This document shows, piece by piece, positions 1 through 18,842 of a stretch of DNA of 64,000 nt. Both the position numbers and the translations under genes were made by a program. The first letter of the stretch is position 1; every line of letters begins with the position of its first letter. Source of the stretch: Corallococcus caeni (lineage in GTDB: Bacteria; Myxococcota; Myxococcia; Myxococcales; Myxococcaceae); contig NZ_BTTW01000007.1 of NCBI RefSeq assembly GCF_036245865.1, positions 434,001 through 498,000 of the forward strand, in the 5' to 3' direction. A model generated the notes under the pieces. The model saw only the letters and a list, made by a program, of their open reading frames with translations. It did no database searches and was not told the DNA's origin.

Positions 1-11172
<11,172 letters not shown>

Positions 11173-11453
11173 GGGCCTGCGACTCCTTGGAGGGGGACTC
11201 GCGAACGCACGGGAAGGCGGTGTGACGGCTTCCCCGGCTCGCGAGCGCGCGGGATAGTAGACAGGCCCTCCGACACGGCCGCAGCGATTTGCGCACGGGG
11301 GCCTGGCTGTCAGCCCGCTCGGGCGCGCGGAGGCACGAAGAGGGGAACAGCGCGGGAATTCCGCTCCACGCCCGGTGTCTGGTCACATGTCTCAGCGGTG
11401 TTTCACCGTGGAGTTGGAACGCCCGCGCCTGATGTTTCCACTAGACTTCGGGA
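11173..11453. promoter_or_regulatory. Divergent intergenic region between NRPS and GNAT genes
   Basis: These 281 bases separate the divergent NRPS (start 11172, minus) and acetyltransferase (start 11454, plus), so both promoters must lie here. The only site I can place with confidence is the NRPS ribosome binding site, AAGGAG on the minus strand at about 11183-11188. No clear operator or terminator was seen. Confidence 0.5.
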
Positions 11454-11927
11454 ATGCCCGAGTCCTCCCTGATCCGCGAAGCCGTGAGCACCGACGCCGC
11501 GCGGCTCACGCAGGTCCTGCGCGACGCCTTCGAGGAATATCGGGGCCACCTGGATCCGCCCTCCAGCGCGCACGGCAAGACGGAGGCCGTGGTGAGGCGC
11601 GAGCTTTCGGACGGCGGCGCCTTCGTCGCGGAGGCGGACGGCGTCCTCTTCGGCTGCGTGTTCTTCCATCCGAAGGCGGACCACCTGTACCTGGACCGGC
11701 TCGCGGTGCTGCCGTCGTATCGGGGGCAGGGTGTGTCGCTGCGCCTCATGCAGGCGGTGGAGTCCCGAGCGCGCGAACTGGGCCACACGCGCGTGCGACT
11801 GTCGGTCCGGCTCGCGCTCACGTCGCACCATGCGTGGTATGCGCGCCAGGGCTACGGCTTCCATTCCCACGGCACGCACGCGGGCTACACGTCGCCCACG
11901 TTCCTGGTGCTGGAGAAGGTGCTCTGA
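11454..11927 (+). CDS. GNAT family N-acetyltransferase
   Basis: 157 residues, the usual size of a single-domain GNAT enzyme, which moves an acetyl group from acetyl-CoA to an amine. The central strand (YLDRLAVLPSYRGQGVS) holds the pyrophosphate-binding loop R-G-Q-G-V at the start of helix 3, preceded by the LAVLP strand typical of the fold; the C-terminal part (HAWYARQGYGF) matches the usual motif B. The substrate cannot be read from sequence. The ATG at 11454 has only a weak purine run (CGGGA) before it. The gene converges on the oxidoreductase downstream with a 1-base gap. It lies beside the NRPS, but nothing ties it to that pathway. Confidence 0.85.
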   Translation: MPESSLIREAVSTDAARLTQVLRDAFEEYRGHLDPPSSAHGKTEAVVRRELSDGGAFVAEADGVLFGCVFFHPKADHLYLDRLAVLPSYRGQGVSLRLMQAVESRARELGHTRVRLSVRLALTSHHAWYARQGYGFHSHGTHAGYTSPTFLVLEKVL

Positions 11928-11928
11928 C

Positions 11929-12981
11929 TCAGCCCCGAGGGGGCACGGTGATGCGGCGGCCCTCCCGGTCGCTCTGGAGCGCGGCCTGGATGACGCGCAC
12001 CGTCTCGCTCGCGCTCAGGGCCGTCACGGGCACCGGCGCGCCGTGGAGGATGGCGGCGCCGAGTTGCTGGTAGAACTGGCCGTAGTCACCGGGCACGGTG
12101 GCGACGGTTTCTCCCGAGGCCAGCAACCGGCCATGGCGCTCCACGGGTTCGCGGCCGAAGTCCGGATGGCCGGGACGCAGGCCGGCTTCGAGCTGGCCCT
12201 CTTGCGGATCCAGCGCGGACTTCACGTACGCATCCCGGTCCCCCTGCAACACGAAGCGGGGCCACGGGTCGTGCACCACGGAGCCGGAGTGCAGCACCAC
12301 GCGCAGCGTGCCGAAGCGCAGCACCAGGTGGAACCAGTCCGTGCCCTGCGCCCCCGGACGCTGCCGGCCCAGGTCCGCGGCCACGGACTCCGGCAGGCCG
12401 AAGAGCTGTACGGCCTGATCAACGAGGTGCGAGCCCAGGTCCCACAGCGTGCCACCCCCGGCCACGTCCTGTTCCTTCCAGCGCGCCTTGACCTGGGGCC
12501 GGAAGCGGTCGAAGTGGCTTTCCACGCTGTAGAGCGTCCCCAGCCGTCCCTGCTTCAGCAACTGGCGTACGGTGAGGAAGTCGCCGTCCCAGCGCCGGTT
12601 ATGGAACACGGTGAGGCACAGCCCCCGCTCCTTCGCGAGCGCGTCCAACCGAAGCGCTTCGTCCGCGTCCAGCGCGAAGGGCTTCTCCACCACCACGTGC
12701 TTGCCCGCGCGCAGCGCCCGTTCCGCGAGCGACGCATGCAGGTCATTGGGCGTGCACACCACGAGCACATCCAGGTCCGGATCCGCCAGCAGTGACTCCA
12801 CGGTGCCGGTGCGCACGCCCGGCCAGTCGCGAGCCACGGCCTCCGCGCGGCTCGAAGCCACGGCGGCCAGGGTGAACGCGGGCTCCGCGGCGATGAGGGG
12901 CCCATGGAAGCGCGAGCCGGACAGGCCATAGCCAAGCAGGCCCACCCGCAACGGGGAGCCAGGGACGCGAGCGGAGGTCAT
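11929..12981 (-). CDS. Gfo/Idh/MocA family oxidoreductase, YdgJ/scyllo-inositol dehydrogenase-like
   Basis: 350 residues. The N-terminal Rossmann fold begins VGLLGYGLSGSRFHGPLI with the glycine-rich NAD(P) loop. It is followed by the family's EKPFAL motif carrying the catalytic lysine, then TVFHNRRWDGDFLT and ESHFDRFRPQV, which closely match what I recall of E. coli YdgJ (NADP-dependent scyllo-inositol dehydrogenase). That makes polyol or sugar ring oxidation/reduction the most likely activity; the exact substrate is inferred. ATG at 12981 is preferred because it sits just before the Rossmann fold, where related proteins begin; longer starts upstream would read through the intergenic operator. 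Divergent from the GntR-type gene, with a palindrome between them that could control both. Confidence 0.88.
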   Translation of the reverse strand: MTSARVPGSPLRVGLLGYGLSGSRFHGPLIAAEPAFTLAAVASSRAEAVARDWPGVRTGTVESLLADPDLDVLVVCTPNDLHASLAERALRAGKHVVVEKPFALDADEALRLDALAKERGLCLTVFHNRRWDGDFLTVRQLLKQGRLGTLYSVESHFDRFRPQVKARWKEQDVAGGGTLWDLGSHLVDQAVQLFGLPESVAADLGRQRPGAQGTDWFHLVLRFGTLRVVLHSGSVVHDPWPRFVLQGDRDAYVKSALDPQEGQLEAGLRPGHPDFGREPVERHGRLLASGETVATVPGDYGQFYQQLGAAILHGAPVPVTALSASETVRVIQAALQSDREGRRITVPPRG

Positions 12982-13314
12982 GGGCCGGGAGGGTAGCGGG
13001 AAGTGGCCCCGGTGCGGACAGCCATGAGGCCCTGTCCCTGCCGCCTTCCCGACACCGCCGCGACCGACAGGCCGACAGCAGTCGGTCACGCATGCTGCGA
13101 CCCGAAGCGCTCCTCGAAGCCGCGCCCCTCGTGGAGCGCAGTGGTGGGCCGGCACGGTGGGCTTGAGCGGAAGCCAAGGCGGGGCCATGGGCAGAGGCGC
13201 CCCGCCGGGAGCGATGTCCGCCAACTGGTCCGACAGTCGGACCAGTTCGCGCCACTTCGGCCCCGAGGCCGGCCCTGTCCCAGCAGGGGATGCGGGTGGA
13301 TTGCCCACGCGTCC
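12982..13314. promoter_or_regulatory. 333-bp divergent intergenic region between oxidoreductase and GntR genes
   Basis: No convincing gene lies here; reading frames that cross it are incidental. It holds the palindrome at 13223-13247 and should contain promoters for both the MocA-type oxidoreductase (minus) and the GntR regulator (plus). Confidence 0.6.
13223..13247. promoter_or_regulatory. Perfect palindrome resembling two FadR-type half-sites (candidate GntR operator)
   Basis: Arms AACTGGTCCGAC and GTCGGACCAGTT flank a single central base: a perfect 12-bp inverted repeat. Each arm carries TGGTCCGA, close to the half of the E. coli FadR consensus as I recall it (AGCTGGTCCGA...). FadR-subfamily GntR proteins commonly bind TGGT-N-ACCA palindromes. 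It lies 68 bp before the GntR start at 13315 and about 240 bp before the divergent oxidoreductase start, which suits an autoregulatory operator. Near-identical palindromes recur at 53300-53420. Binding is inferred, not shown. Confidence 0.6.
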
Positions 13315-14958
13315 ATGTCAGACCCCTCTGGTTGGATGGGCGAAGCATTGGCGAGAAGGGCGGCGGCGATGGTGCGGGTAGGGCTCGTGGCGTACGTGGA
13401 AGAGCAGCTTGAGCGGGACATTTCGCTGGGGCGGCTGCCGAGGAACGGGCGGTTGGCCTCGGAGCGGATGCTGGCTCGCTGGTATGGGGTGAGCCGGGGC
13501 ACGGTTCGCGAGGCCCTGCGGCGGCTGGCGGCACGAGGCCTGGTGGTGCAGCACCCCGGTCGTCAGGCGCAAGCGGTGGCGCTGGACGAATCGCTGACGC
13601 TGGAGAACCTGGGTCTGGCGCTGCATGGCGAGCCCTCCGAGGAGGGTCGTCGGCTCCTGGACGGCTTCTTCAGCCTCAAGCGGCAGGTGCTGGTGGAGCT
13701 CCTGGTCGACTGCTGCGCGAATGCCTCCATCATGGACCTGGGGCCGTTGGAAGACACCTGCTTCCAGCTCTGGGACGAGGCGCGCTGGCATCCTGGGGAG
13801 CGTTGCGCGCAATTGGAATTCCAATTGCTGCGGCTGGCGGCCCAGGTAGCTGCACGTCCCGGGCACCTGCTCCTCATCCAGTCGCTGCAACGGGCCTTCA
13901 GGAGCATTGCGGCCCGGTTGCTGCCCTTCATGGGCGGTGAGCCGCTGCGCGAATGGGCCATCTGCGCGAAGAACGCCCTGCAAGACCGCGACATGCAGGC
14001 GCTTCAGCACCAACTGCCGGCGTTGCTGAAGGCGTGCGACGAGCGCGTGCTGAACGACTTCGCCCCTGTGCCCCAGAAGAATGAGTCTCCCGAGGACGAC
14101 CGCACCCAGGAGGACGTGCTCGGCGTCGCCGCGTCAGCTGCCGCGCAGGTCGATGCGAACGATGAACGTCTCAGCGTTGAGGCGCGGGGCCTTCGCTGTC
14201 TCGCGCAGGCAAATGATGACGCTGAGGCACACGGGGGGACACCTTGTCCCCGTGAGCAGGCCCACCTCATGGAGCCCGACAGCGGGGCGCTGCTGTTTCC
14301 AACCGTCTCCGAACCCGTCCCCTGCAGTTCCGATGAGGCGAGCACCGGAGGGGACGTGATGAGTGCGGCCCTGGGAAACCTGTCCGAACCACCACCCACC
14401 AGCTCCCTCGTGATGCAGTATGAGGATGGCGGGCTGCCTCGTGGCTCACAGAGCCCTCATCCCCGACCGGGACACGACCCGCTCAGTTCGGCCACCATCG
14501 TTGGAGAACTCCTCGACATGACGCTTCGGCGGATGGACCACGTCGGCATTGTTGTCGACGACCTCGCGGCTGCTATCGCGTTCTTCGTCGAACTGGGGCT
14601 GGAACTGGAGGGCGAGGCGCCAGTCGAGGGACGTTGGGTTGACCGCGTCGTCGGGCTCGACGGCGTCCGAGCCGACATCGCGATGATGCGGACTCCGGAT
14701 GGCCACGGCCGACTTGAGCTGACGAAGTTCCACGGGCCGACGGCGGCCAGCGCTGAGCCGAACAACGCACCGGCGAACACGTTGGGCCTCCGTCGCATCA
14801 TGTTCGCCGTTGAAGACCTCGAGGACGTCGTTGCCCGCCTGCGCGCCCATGGCGCGGAGCCCATTGGCGAGCTGGCGCAATACGAGGACAGCTATCGGCT
14901 CTGTTACGTCCGCGGCCCAGCGGGCATCATCGTCGCGCTGGCTGAGCAGCTCCGCTAA
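13315..14958 (+). CDS. GntR (FadR subfamily) transcriptional regulator, in-frame with a C-terminal VOC/glyoxalase domain
   Basis: One open frame of 547 residues. The N-terminal winged helix shows the GntR signature (residues ~30-85: LASERMLARWYGVSRGTVRE, then ALRRLAARGLV), followed by an all-helical FCD-like effector domain to about residue 250. A proline- and acid-rich tail (about 255-400) follows, and then a complete VOC domain from residue 402 (MTLRRMDHVGIVVDDL). GntR-VOC fusions are unusual. VOC proteins of this family normally begin exactly at that Met, and an SD-like GGAG lies 11 bases before it, so translation may start again there. Codon use in the tail and VOC part is less G+C-biased than in neighbours. 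The start at 13315 is chosen because it lies after the palindrome; 13336 is an alternative. Likely binds the palindrome at 13223-13247. Confidence 0.75.
   Translation: MSDPSGWMGEALARRAAAMVRVGLVAYVEEQLERDISLGRLPRNGRLASERMLARWYGVSRGTVREALRRLAARGLVVQHPGRQAQAVALDESLTLENLGLALHGEPSEEGRRLLDGFFSLKRQVLVELLVDCCANASIMDLGPLEDTCFQLWDEARWHPGERCAQLEFQLLRLAAQVAARPGHLLLIQSLQRAFRSIAARLLPFMGGEPLREWAICAKNALQDRDMQALQHQLPALLKACDERVLNDFAPVPQKNESPEDDRTQEDVLGVAASAAAQVDANDERLSVEARGLRCLAQANDDAEAHGGTPCPREQAHLMEPDSGALLFPTVSEPVPCSSDEASTGGDVMSAALGNLSEPPPTSSLVMQYEDGGLPRGSQSPHPRPGHDPLSSATIVGELLDMTLRRMDHVGIVVDDLAAAIAFFVELGLELEGEAPVEGRWVDRVVGLDGVRADIAMMRTPDGHGRLELTKFHGPTAASAEPNNAPANTLGLRRIMFAVEDLEDVVARLRAHGAEPIGELAQYEDSYRLCYVRGPAGIIVALAEQLR
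14518..14958 (+). CDS. VOC family protein (alternative internal start within the GntR-VOC frame)
   Basis: 146 residues if translated separately from ATG 14518. It is a complete bleomycin-resistance/glyoxalase-fold protein: MDHVGIVVDDLAAAIAFF opens the first beta-alpha-beta unit and the C-terminal half ends in SYRLCYVRGPAGIIVALAEQ. The family covers metal-dependent lyases, isomerases, dioxygenases and drug-binding proteins, and the substrate cannot be deduced. GGAG lies at ~14504. There is no stop codon between the GntR reading frame and this Met, so it is either a separate gene whose upstream neighbour lost its stop, or the C-terminal domain of a fusion. I favour independent initiation on family length, with moderate confidence. 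Confidence 0.55.
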   Translation: MTLRRMDHVGIVVDDLAAAIAFFVELGLELEGEAPVEGRWVDRVVGLDGVRADIAMMRTPDGHGRLELTKFHGPTAASAEPNNAPANTLGLRRIMFAVEDLEDVVARLRAHGAEPIGELAQYEDSYRLCYVRGPAGIIVALAEQLR

Positions 14959-15013
14959 AGCGTTCCTCGCACGCGACCTTGCCCACTGGGGTCAGGCGCT
15001 CCTGGAGTCCGCC

Positions 15014-16036
15014 ATGGACACCGTGCCCCTCATCGATGTCCGAGCCCTCGTCGACGCTTCGTCGAGCCCCCAGGCCCGCAGGGAGGTCGCCGCCCGCATG
15101 GGCGCGGCATGTCGCCACACCGGCTTCTTCTACGTCGTGGGCCATGGCGTGGGCGTGGAGCTCCAGTCGCGGCTGGAGGCGCTCGCTCGGGACTTCTTCT
15201 TGCGGTCGGAGGAGGAGAAGCAGCGGGTACGCATGGCGCTCGGGGGGCGGGCGTGGCGGGGCTACTTCCCGGTGGGCGGGGAGCTCACGTCGGGCCGGCC
15301 GGATCGCAAGGAGGGGCTGTACTTCGGCACGGAGTTGCAGCCAGACGACCCGCGCGTGCGCGCCGGCACGCCGCTGCACGGGCCGAACCTGTTCCCCCGG
15401 GAGCCGGAGGGGCTGAGGGGCGCGGTGCTGGAGTACATGTCGGCGCTGACGTCGCTGGGGCACGCGTTGATGTCCGGCATCGCGCTCAGCCTGGACCTGG
15501 AGGCGGACTTCTTCGCCACGCGGTACATGGCGGATCCGACGGTGCTGTTCCGCATCTTCAACTACCCGCCGGGCCCGGAGGCGGACGCGGACGGGCTGCC
15601 GGTGTGGGGCGTGGGCGAGCACACCGACTACGGCGTGCTCACCATCCTCAAGCAGGACGACGCGGGCGGGCTCCAGGTGAAGACGCGCCAGGACGGGGAC
15701 ACGCGCTGGGTGGACGCGCCACCGGTGGAGAACGCGTTCGTGTGCAACATCGGCGACATGCTCGACCGGATGACGCGCGGCGCGTACCGCTCCACGCCGC
15801 ACCGGGTGCTCAACCGCGCGGGCCGCGACCGGCTGTCCCTGCCGTTCTTCTTCGATCCGGACTGGACGGCGGAGGTGCGCGCCATTGACTCACCCGCGTT
15901 GAAGGACGCGGGCGCGGACGACCACGCGGAGCGCTGGGACCGGCAGAGCGTGCACGCCTTCCGGGGCACGTATGGGGACTACCTGCTCGGCAAGGTGGGG
16001 AAGGTGTTCCCCGACCTGCGCGCGGAAGTGCTGTAG
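15014..16036 (+). CDS. Isopenicillin N synthase-like 2-oxoglutarate/Fe(II)-dependent oxygenase
   Basis: 340 residues. N-terminal DIOX_N-type region (DTVPLIDVRALVD...GFFYVVGHGV), then the double-stranded beta-helix with iron ligands His203-X-Asp205 (EHTDYG) and His263 (STPHRV), and the co-substrate motif Arg273-X-Ser275 (RLSLPFFF). All metal and 2-oxoglutarate residues are present, so it should be active. The superfamily includes hydroxylases, desaturases and cyclases of natural products and amino acids; the substrate is unknown. ATG 15014 follows GGAG by seven bases. It ends 7 bases from the convergent ECF sigma gene. It could tailor the product of either neighbouring assembly line, but no operon links it to them. 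Confidence 0.88.
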   Translation: MDTVPLIDVRALVDASSSPQARREVAARMGAACRHTGFFYVVGHGVGVELQSRLEALARDFFLRSEEEKQRVRMALGGRAWRGYFPVGGELTSGRPDRKEGLYFGTELQPDDPRVRAGTPLHGPNLFPREPEGLRGAVLEYMSALTSLGHALMSGIALSLDLEADFFATRYMADPTVLFRIFNYPPGPEADADGLPVWGVGEHTDYGVLTILKQDDAGGLQVKTRQDGDTRWVDAPPVENAFVCNIGDMLDRMTRGAYRSTPHRVLNRAGRDRLSLPFFFDPDWTAEVRAIDSPALKDAGADDHAERWDRQSVHAFRGTYGDYLLGKVGKVFPDLRAEVL

Positions 16037-16043
16037 CGCCCGC

Positions 16044-16685
16044 TCAGGAGTGCCGCGGCCGCCGGTCCTCGACGGCGCCCTGCAGGGAGCGCGGCGCGGT
16101 CTCCGTGGCGGCCAGGTGCGACGGCCCCGGGGCCTGCATGGCCAGCACCAGGCACTCCCGCAGGCGCTGGCGCGCGCGGAACAGCAGGATGCGGACGTTC
16201 TCCGGCGACACCTCAAGCAGCGTGGAGACCTCCTCGCCCGGACACTCGTCCAGCAGCCGGAGGCGGATGACCGCCTGCTGCATCTGCGAGAGCTGCTCGA
16301 CACAGCGCACCAGGCTCACCCGCGCCTCCGCCTCCGCCACCAGCGTGTCCGCGGAAGGCAGGTCGGCGGCCACTTCGGGCAGGTCGAACTCGGTCGGCAG
16401 TGCCCGGCGCGCCAGCTTGCGCCGCTGGTTCAGCGCGGCGTGGGTCACCAGCGTCGACAGCAGGCGCTCCACCTCGCTGGAGCGGACGGACAGCGTCGTG
16501 GCCTCCGGCATCCGCAGGAACGTGACGAAGGCATCCTGGACGCAGTCGAGCGCGTCCTCGGGCGGCAATCCCCGGCGCCTCGCGATCGTCACCAGGCGTG
16601 CGCGGTGCTGGTGGACGAGCAGGGTGATCCAGGAGAGGAACGCGGCGCGCTCGGTGTTGGAGTCCGGGGGGATGTCATCAGCCAT
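16044..16685 (-). CDS. ECF-type RNA polymerase sigma factor
   Basis: 213 residues with the two-domain sigma-70 layout of ECF factors. Region 2 is around residues 45-60 (PEDALDCVQDAFVTFLR, the core-binding and -10 recognition helix). Region 4 is around 135-175, where QQAVIRLRLLDECPGEEVST and NVRILLFRARQRLRECL form the -35 recognition helix-turn-helix. No anti-sigma factor is adjacent. It lies 79 bases downstream of the AhpD-redoxin pair on the same strand and may be co-transcribed with it, which would hint at control of a redox response; that is inference. A short C-terminal extension past region 4 is Pro/Arg-rich. Confidence 0.88.
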   Translation of the reverse strand: MADDIPPDSNTERAAFLSWITLLVHQHRARLVTIARRRGLPPEDALDCVQDAFVTFLRMPEATTLSVRSSEVERLLSTLVTHAALNQRRKLARRALPTEFDLPEVAADLPSADTLVAEAEARVSLVRCVEQLSQMQQAVIRLRLLDECPGEEVSTLLEVSPENVRILLFRARQRLRECLVLAMQAPGPSHLAATETAPRSLQGAVEDRRPRHS

Positions 16686-16764
16686 GGCTGCGCCATCCTA
16701 ACCCCCTTCGGCGAAGGCCGCCGAAGAGGGAAGGTGGATGACGCAGGATGACACGCGTCGTCGG

Positions 16765-17241
16765 CTAATCCGGGCGATGTGCCCCACGCGCGAGCGCGGT
16801 CATCAGCTCCTTCTCGTTGAAGCCCAGCGGCGGGAGGGCGGACTGCCTCCCGTAGACGACCTCCCGGGAGGGGGCCAGCAGCACGGTGCCGCTCGGCTGA
16901 AGCTTGCCCCAGAACCGAGGCTCCAGGCCCGCTTCCGCGTGCGACCCCGTGGCGCTGGTGAGCACCGGCACCGGCAGCCCCAGCCACGTCTCCAGCTCCC
17001 GCGCCTCTTCAGGCCCATCCGGGACGACCGAGATGACCTTCGCCCGGTTCGCCTCGATGTCGCCCTGGCGCTTCGCCAGCGTCTTCAAGTGGTTGCGGCA
17101 CACCGGACAAGCGGCGTTGCGCAGGAAGAACACCACCGCCGCCTCGCCGCCCATGGCCTCGCCCAGCCGCGTGGGCCTGCCCGTGCCGTCCCGCAGCTCC
17201 AGGTCTGGAAAGCGGGCCCCGGGCTCGAAGGTCGCGGTCAC
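16765..17241 (-). CDS. Redoxin / AhpC-TSA-like thiol protein
   Basis: 158 residues, thioredoxin-fold. VVFFLRNAACPVCRNHLKTL carries Cys45-Pro-Val-Cys48 at the start of the first helix; in this family the first Cys is the peroxidatic or redox-active residue and the second forms the disulfide. Followed by KVISVVPDGPEEA, as in AhpC/TSA-family redoxins. Probably reduces peroxides or serves as a thiol-disulfide partner in the cytoplasm, since no signal peptide is seen. The start is GTG at 17241, overlapping the stop of the upstream AhpD-like gene by four bases (GTGA), so the two are translationally coupled and probably act together, as AhpC and AhpD do. Confidence 0.85.
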   Translation of the reverse strand: MTATFEPGARFPDLELRDGTGRPTRLGEAMGGEAAVVFFLRNAACPVCRNHLKTLAKRQGDIEANRAKVISVVPDGPEEARELETWLGLPVPVLTSATGSHAEAGLEPRFWGKLQPSGTVLLAPSREVVYGRQSALPPLGFNEKELMTALARGAHRPD

Positions 17242-17789
17242 GCGTGGATTCCGTCGATGACCGCTGAAGGCACCAGGTCCACGGGCGGGATGTCGATCTC
17301 CGTCTGGGCCAGGTGGTTGAGGTAGTTGCCGAAGGTGGTGGCGACGACCTGCGCCAGGATCTCCACCACGTCGCCGTCGTTCCAGCCCGCGGCGCGCACC
17401 GCCGCCAGCTCCGCGTCCGTCACCGCCCCGCGGCGCGCGGCGATCTGCCGGGAGAACTGGAGCGCCGCTTCCACCTTGGCATCCGGCGCCTTGCCCGAAC
17501 GCGCCTGGTCCAGCTCCTGGTCGGACAGGCCCGTCTTGCGGCCCAGCTGCGTGTGGTGCGACACGCAGTAGCGGCAGCCCTGCGCGTTGCCCACGGCCAG
17601 GGCGATCTGCTCCCGGATGCGCGGCGTCAGCTGCCCCTGGCCCAGCGTCCCGTGCAGCGCGAAGAAGGCGCTCATCGCCGCGGGCGAATTGGCCAGCACC
17701 CGGACCGGCGGAGGCAGGTTGGCGCCCAGCTTCTCCTTGATGGGTTTGAGCGTGGCGTGCGAAGCGTCGACAAGGTTCAGACGGGACAT
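17238..17789 (-). CDS. AhpD-like / carboxymuconolactone decarboxylase family peroxidase-related protein
   Basis: 183 residues from ATG 17789, which has AGGAG at the right distance; a longer start at 17810 lacks this. The AhpD signature is complete: Cys72-X2-Cys75-X3-His79 (GCRYCVSHH), the CxxC pair and histidine of the alkylhydroperoxidase D proton relay. The C-terminal helices (VVEILAQVVATTFGNYLNHL) match the CMD fold. Expected to reduce peroxides or pass electrons to a thiol partner; the overlapping redoxin gene is the obvious partner. Expressed from the AT-rich region at 17790-18063, divergently from a second protein of the same fold. Confidence 0.88.
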   Translation of the reverse strand: MSRLNLVDASHATLKPIKEKLGANLPPPVRVLANSPAAMSAFFALHGTLGQGQLTPRIREQIALAVGNAQGCRYCVSHHTQLGRKTGLSDQELDQARSGKAPDAKVEAALQFSRQIAARRGAVTDAELAAVRAAGWNDGDVVEILAQVVATTFGNYLNHLAQTEIDIPPVDLVPSAVIDGIHA

Positions 17790-18063
17790 TGAGAACTCCT
17801 GAGGCCGCATGATTGCGGCTTGCCAGTCATTAAGGTCGCGACCCCTGGCCGGCGTTACGCCGGACCCGCAGAATCTTCCTGGTGATTCTCAAGTGCCCGT
17901 ATTTGCTGTGGATTTAAATGGCATTAATCATACATAAATGCCGGTAAATGCCGCCCGGTGTTCGCAAGGGGAAATTTGAGAGGGATGAAACTATTTGTTG
18001 AAACGCATTTTTCGAGGTGGCATTGTCAATTGAATTGAACATTCCAGTTGGGGAGGGTGAATC
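17790..18063. promoter_or_regulatory. AT-rich divergent promoter island between two AhpD-fold genes
   Basis: 274 bases, strikingly AT-rich against a ~70% G+C background, especially 17870-18050. It contains several symmetric elements: CCGGCG/CGCCGG around TTA (17849-17863), GGCATT/AATGCC (17920-17942), the octamer ATTTAAAT near 17912, and a direct repeat of TAAATGCCG (two copies at ~17935-17952). These look like regulator sites for the divergent genes, but I cannot assign a factor. GGGGAGGG at ~18050-18057 is the ribosome binding site of the plus-strand gene. Confidence 0.5.
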
Positions 18064-18639
18064 TTGGGGCGATTGAGGATTCATACGATTGAGAGCGCTC
18101 CGGAGCAGTCCCGTCCGGTGCTGGCCGCGGTGGAGAAGGCCGCGGGTTTCCGTTCGAACCTGCTGGGGCTCATCGCGGAGTCGCCCAGCGCGACGCAGGG
18201 CTTCGCGCAGATGGGTCCGCTGCTGGCCCAGTCCTCGCTGGGCGCCGTGGAGCGCGAGGTGGTCATCATGACCATCGGCTGGGAGAACGACTGTTCGTAC
18301 TGCATGGCCTTCCACAGCTACCTCTGTCGCAAGCTCCAGGTCCCGGATGCGCTCGTGGCCGCGCTCCGGGCGGGGACGACGCTGCCGGATCCTCGGCTGG
18401 AGGTGCTCGCGGAGTTCACCCGGACGGTGGTCCGTGAGAAGGGGTACGTGGGAGACGACCTCTGGAGCCGGTTCACGGCCCAGGGCTTCACGAGCGCCAA
18501 CGCGCTCGACGTCCTCCTGGCCCTCTCCCAGCAGGTGCTGGTGAACTACGCAAACCACCTGGGCGGCGTGGAACTGGAGCCGGCGCTGAAGGAATTCGCG
18601 TGGACCCGCCCGTCCGGGGCGGCGGCGCGCCAGGCGTAG
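18064..18639 (+). CDS. Carboxymuconolactone decarboxylase (AhpD-fold) family protein
   Basis: 191 residues starting at TTG 18064 behind a strong GGGGAGGG. The active-site motif Cys77-X2-Cys80-X3-His84 (NDCSYCMAFH) is intact, preceded by REVVIMTIGWEN, typical of the CMD/AhpD fold. Second protein of this fold within 300 bases, on the opposite strand from the AhpD-redoxin pair; the two share the motif but differ elsewhere, so they are not a recent duplication. Probably a thiol-dependent peroxidase or related redox enzyme. A hairpin at 18649-18670 right after the stop suggests it is transcribed separately from the PKS operon 203 bases downstream. Confidence 0.85.
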   Translation: MGRLRIHTIESAPEQSRPVLAAVEKAAGFRSNLLGLIAESPSATQGFAQMGPLLAQSSLGAVEREVVIMTIGWENDCSYCMAFHSYLCRKLQVPDALVAALRAGTTLPDPRLEVLAEFTRTVVREKGYVGDDLWSRFTAQGFTSANALDVLLALSQQVLVNYANHLGGVELEPALKEFAWTRPSGAAARQA

Positions 18640-18648
18640 TTCGCGGGG

Positions 18649-18670
18649 GCCCTGGGGCTGGCCCCAGGGC
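18649..18670 (+). terminator. Hairpin terminator candidate after the CMD gene
   Basis: Perfect 10-bp arms GCCCTGGGGC and GCCCCAGGGC with a two-base centre, starting 10 bases after the stop at 18639 and followed by the pyrimidine run TTCCTCCC. There is no true T-tract, so intrinsic termination is plausible rather than certain. It would separate the CMD gene from the PKS genes. Confidence 0.55.
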
Positions 18671-18842
18671 TTCCTCCCAGACATCTGATGCTTCGCGCCC
18701 AGGCCCTTGCGTGCTGGCGCGCGAGTCCGCGTTCGCGGTGACGGTCTTGTCGTGTCTTGAGTGGCTTCAAGCGCGGGCGGGGTCTGCCTTGCGCTGATGT
18801 GGAAACCAGGCCCTTGGGGAAGGGCTGTCAGGGGGAATTGCC

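Noticed and set aside
17914-18684. Minus-strand frame over the CMD gene
   Set aside because: Antisense to a gene with an intact CxxCxxxH motif and strong ribosome binding site; no domain of its own.
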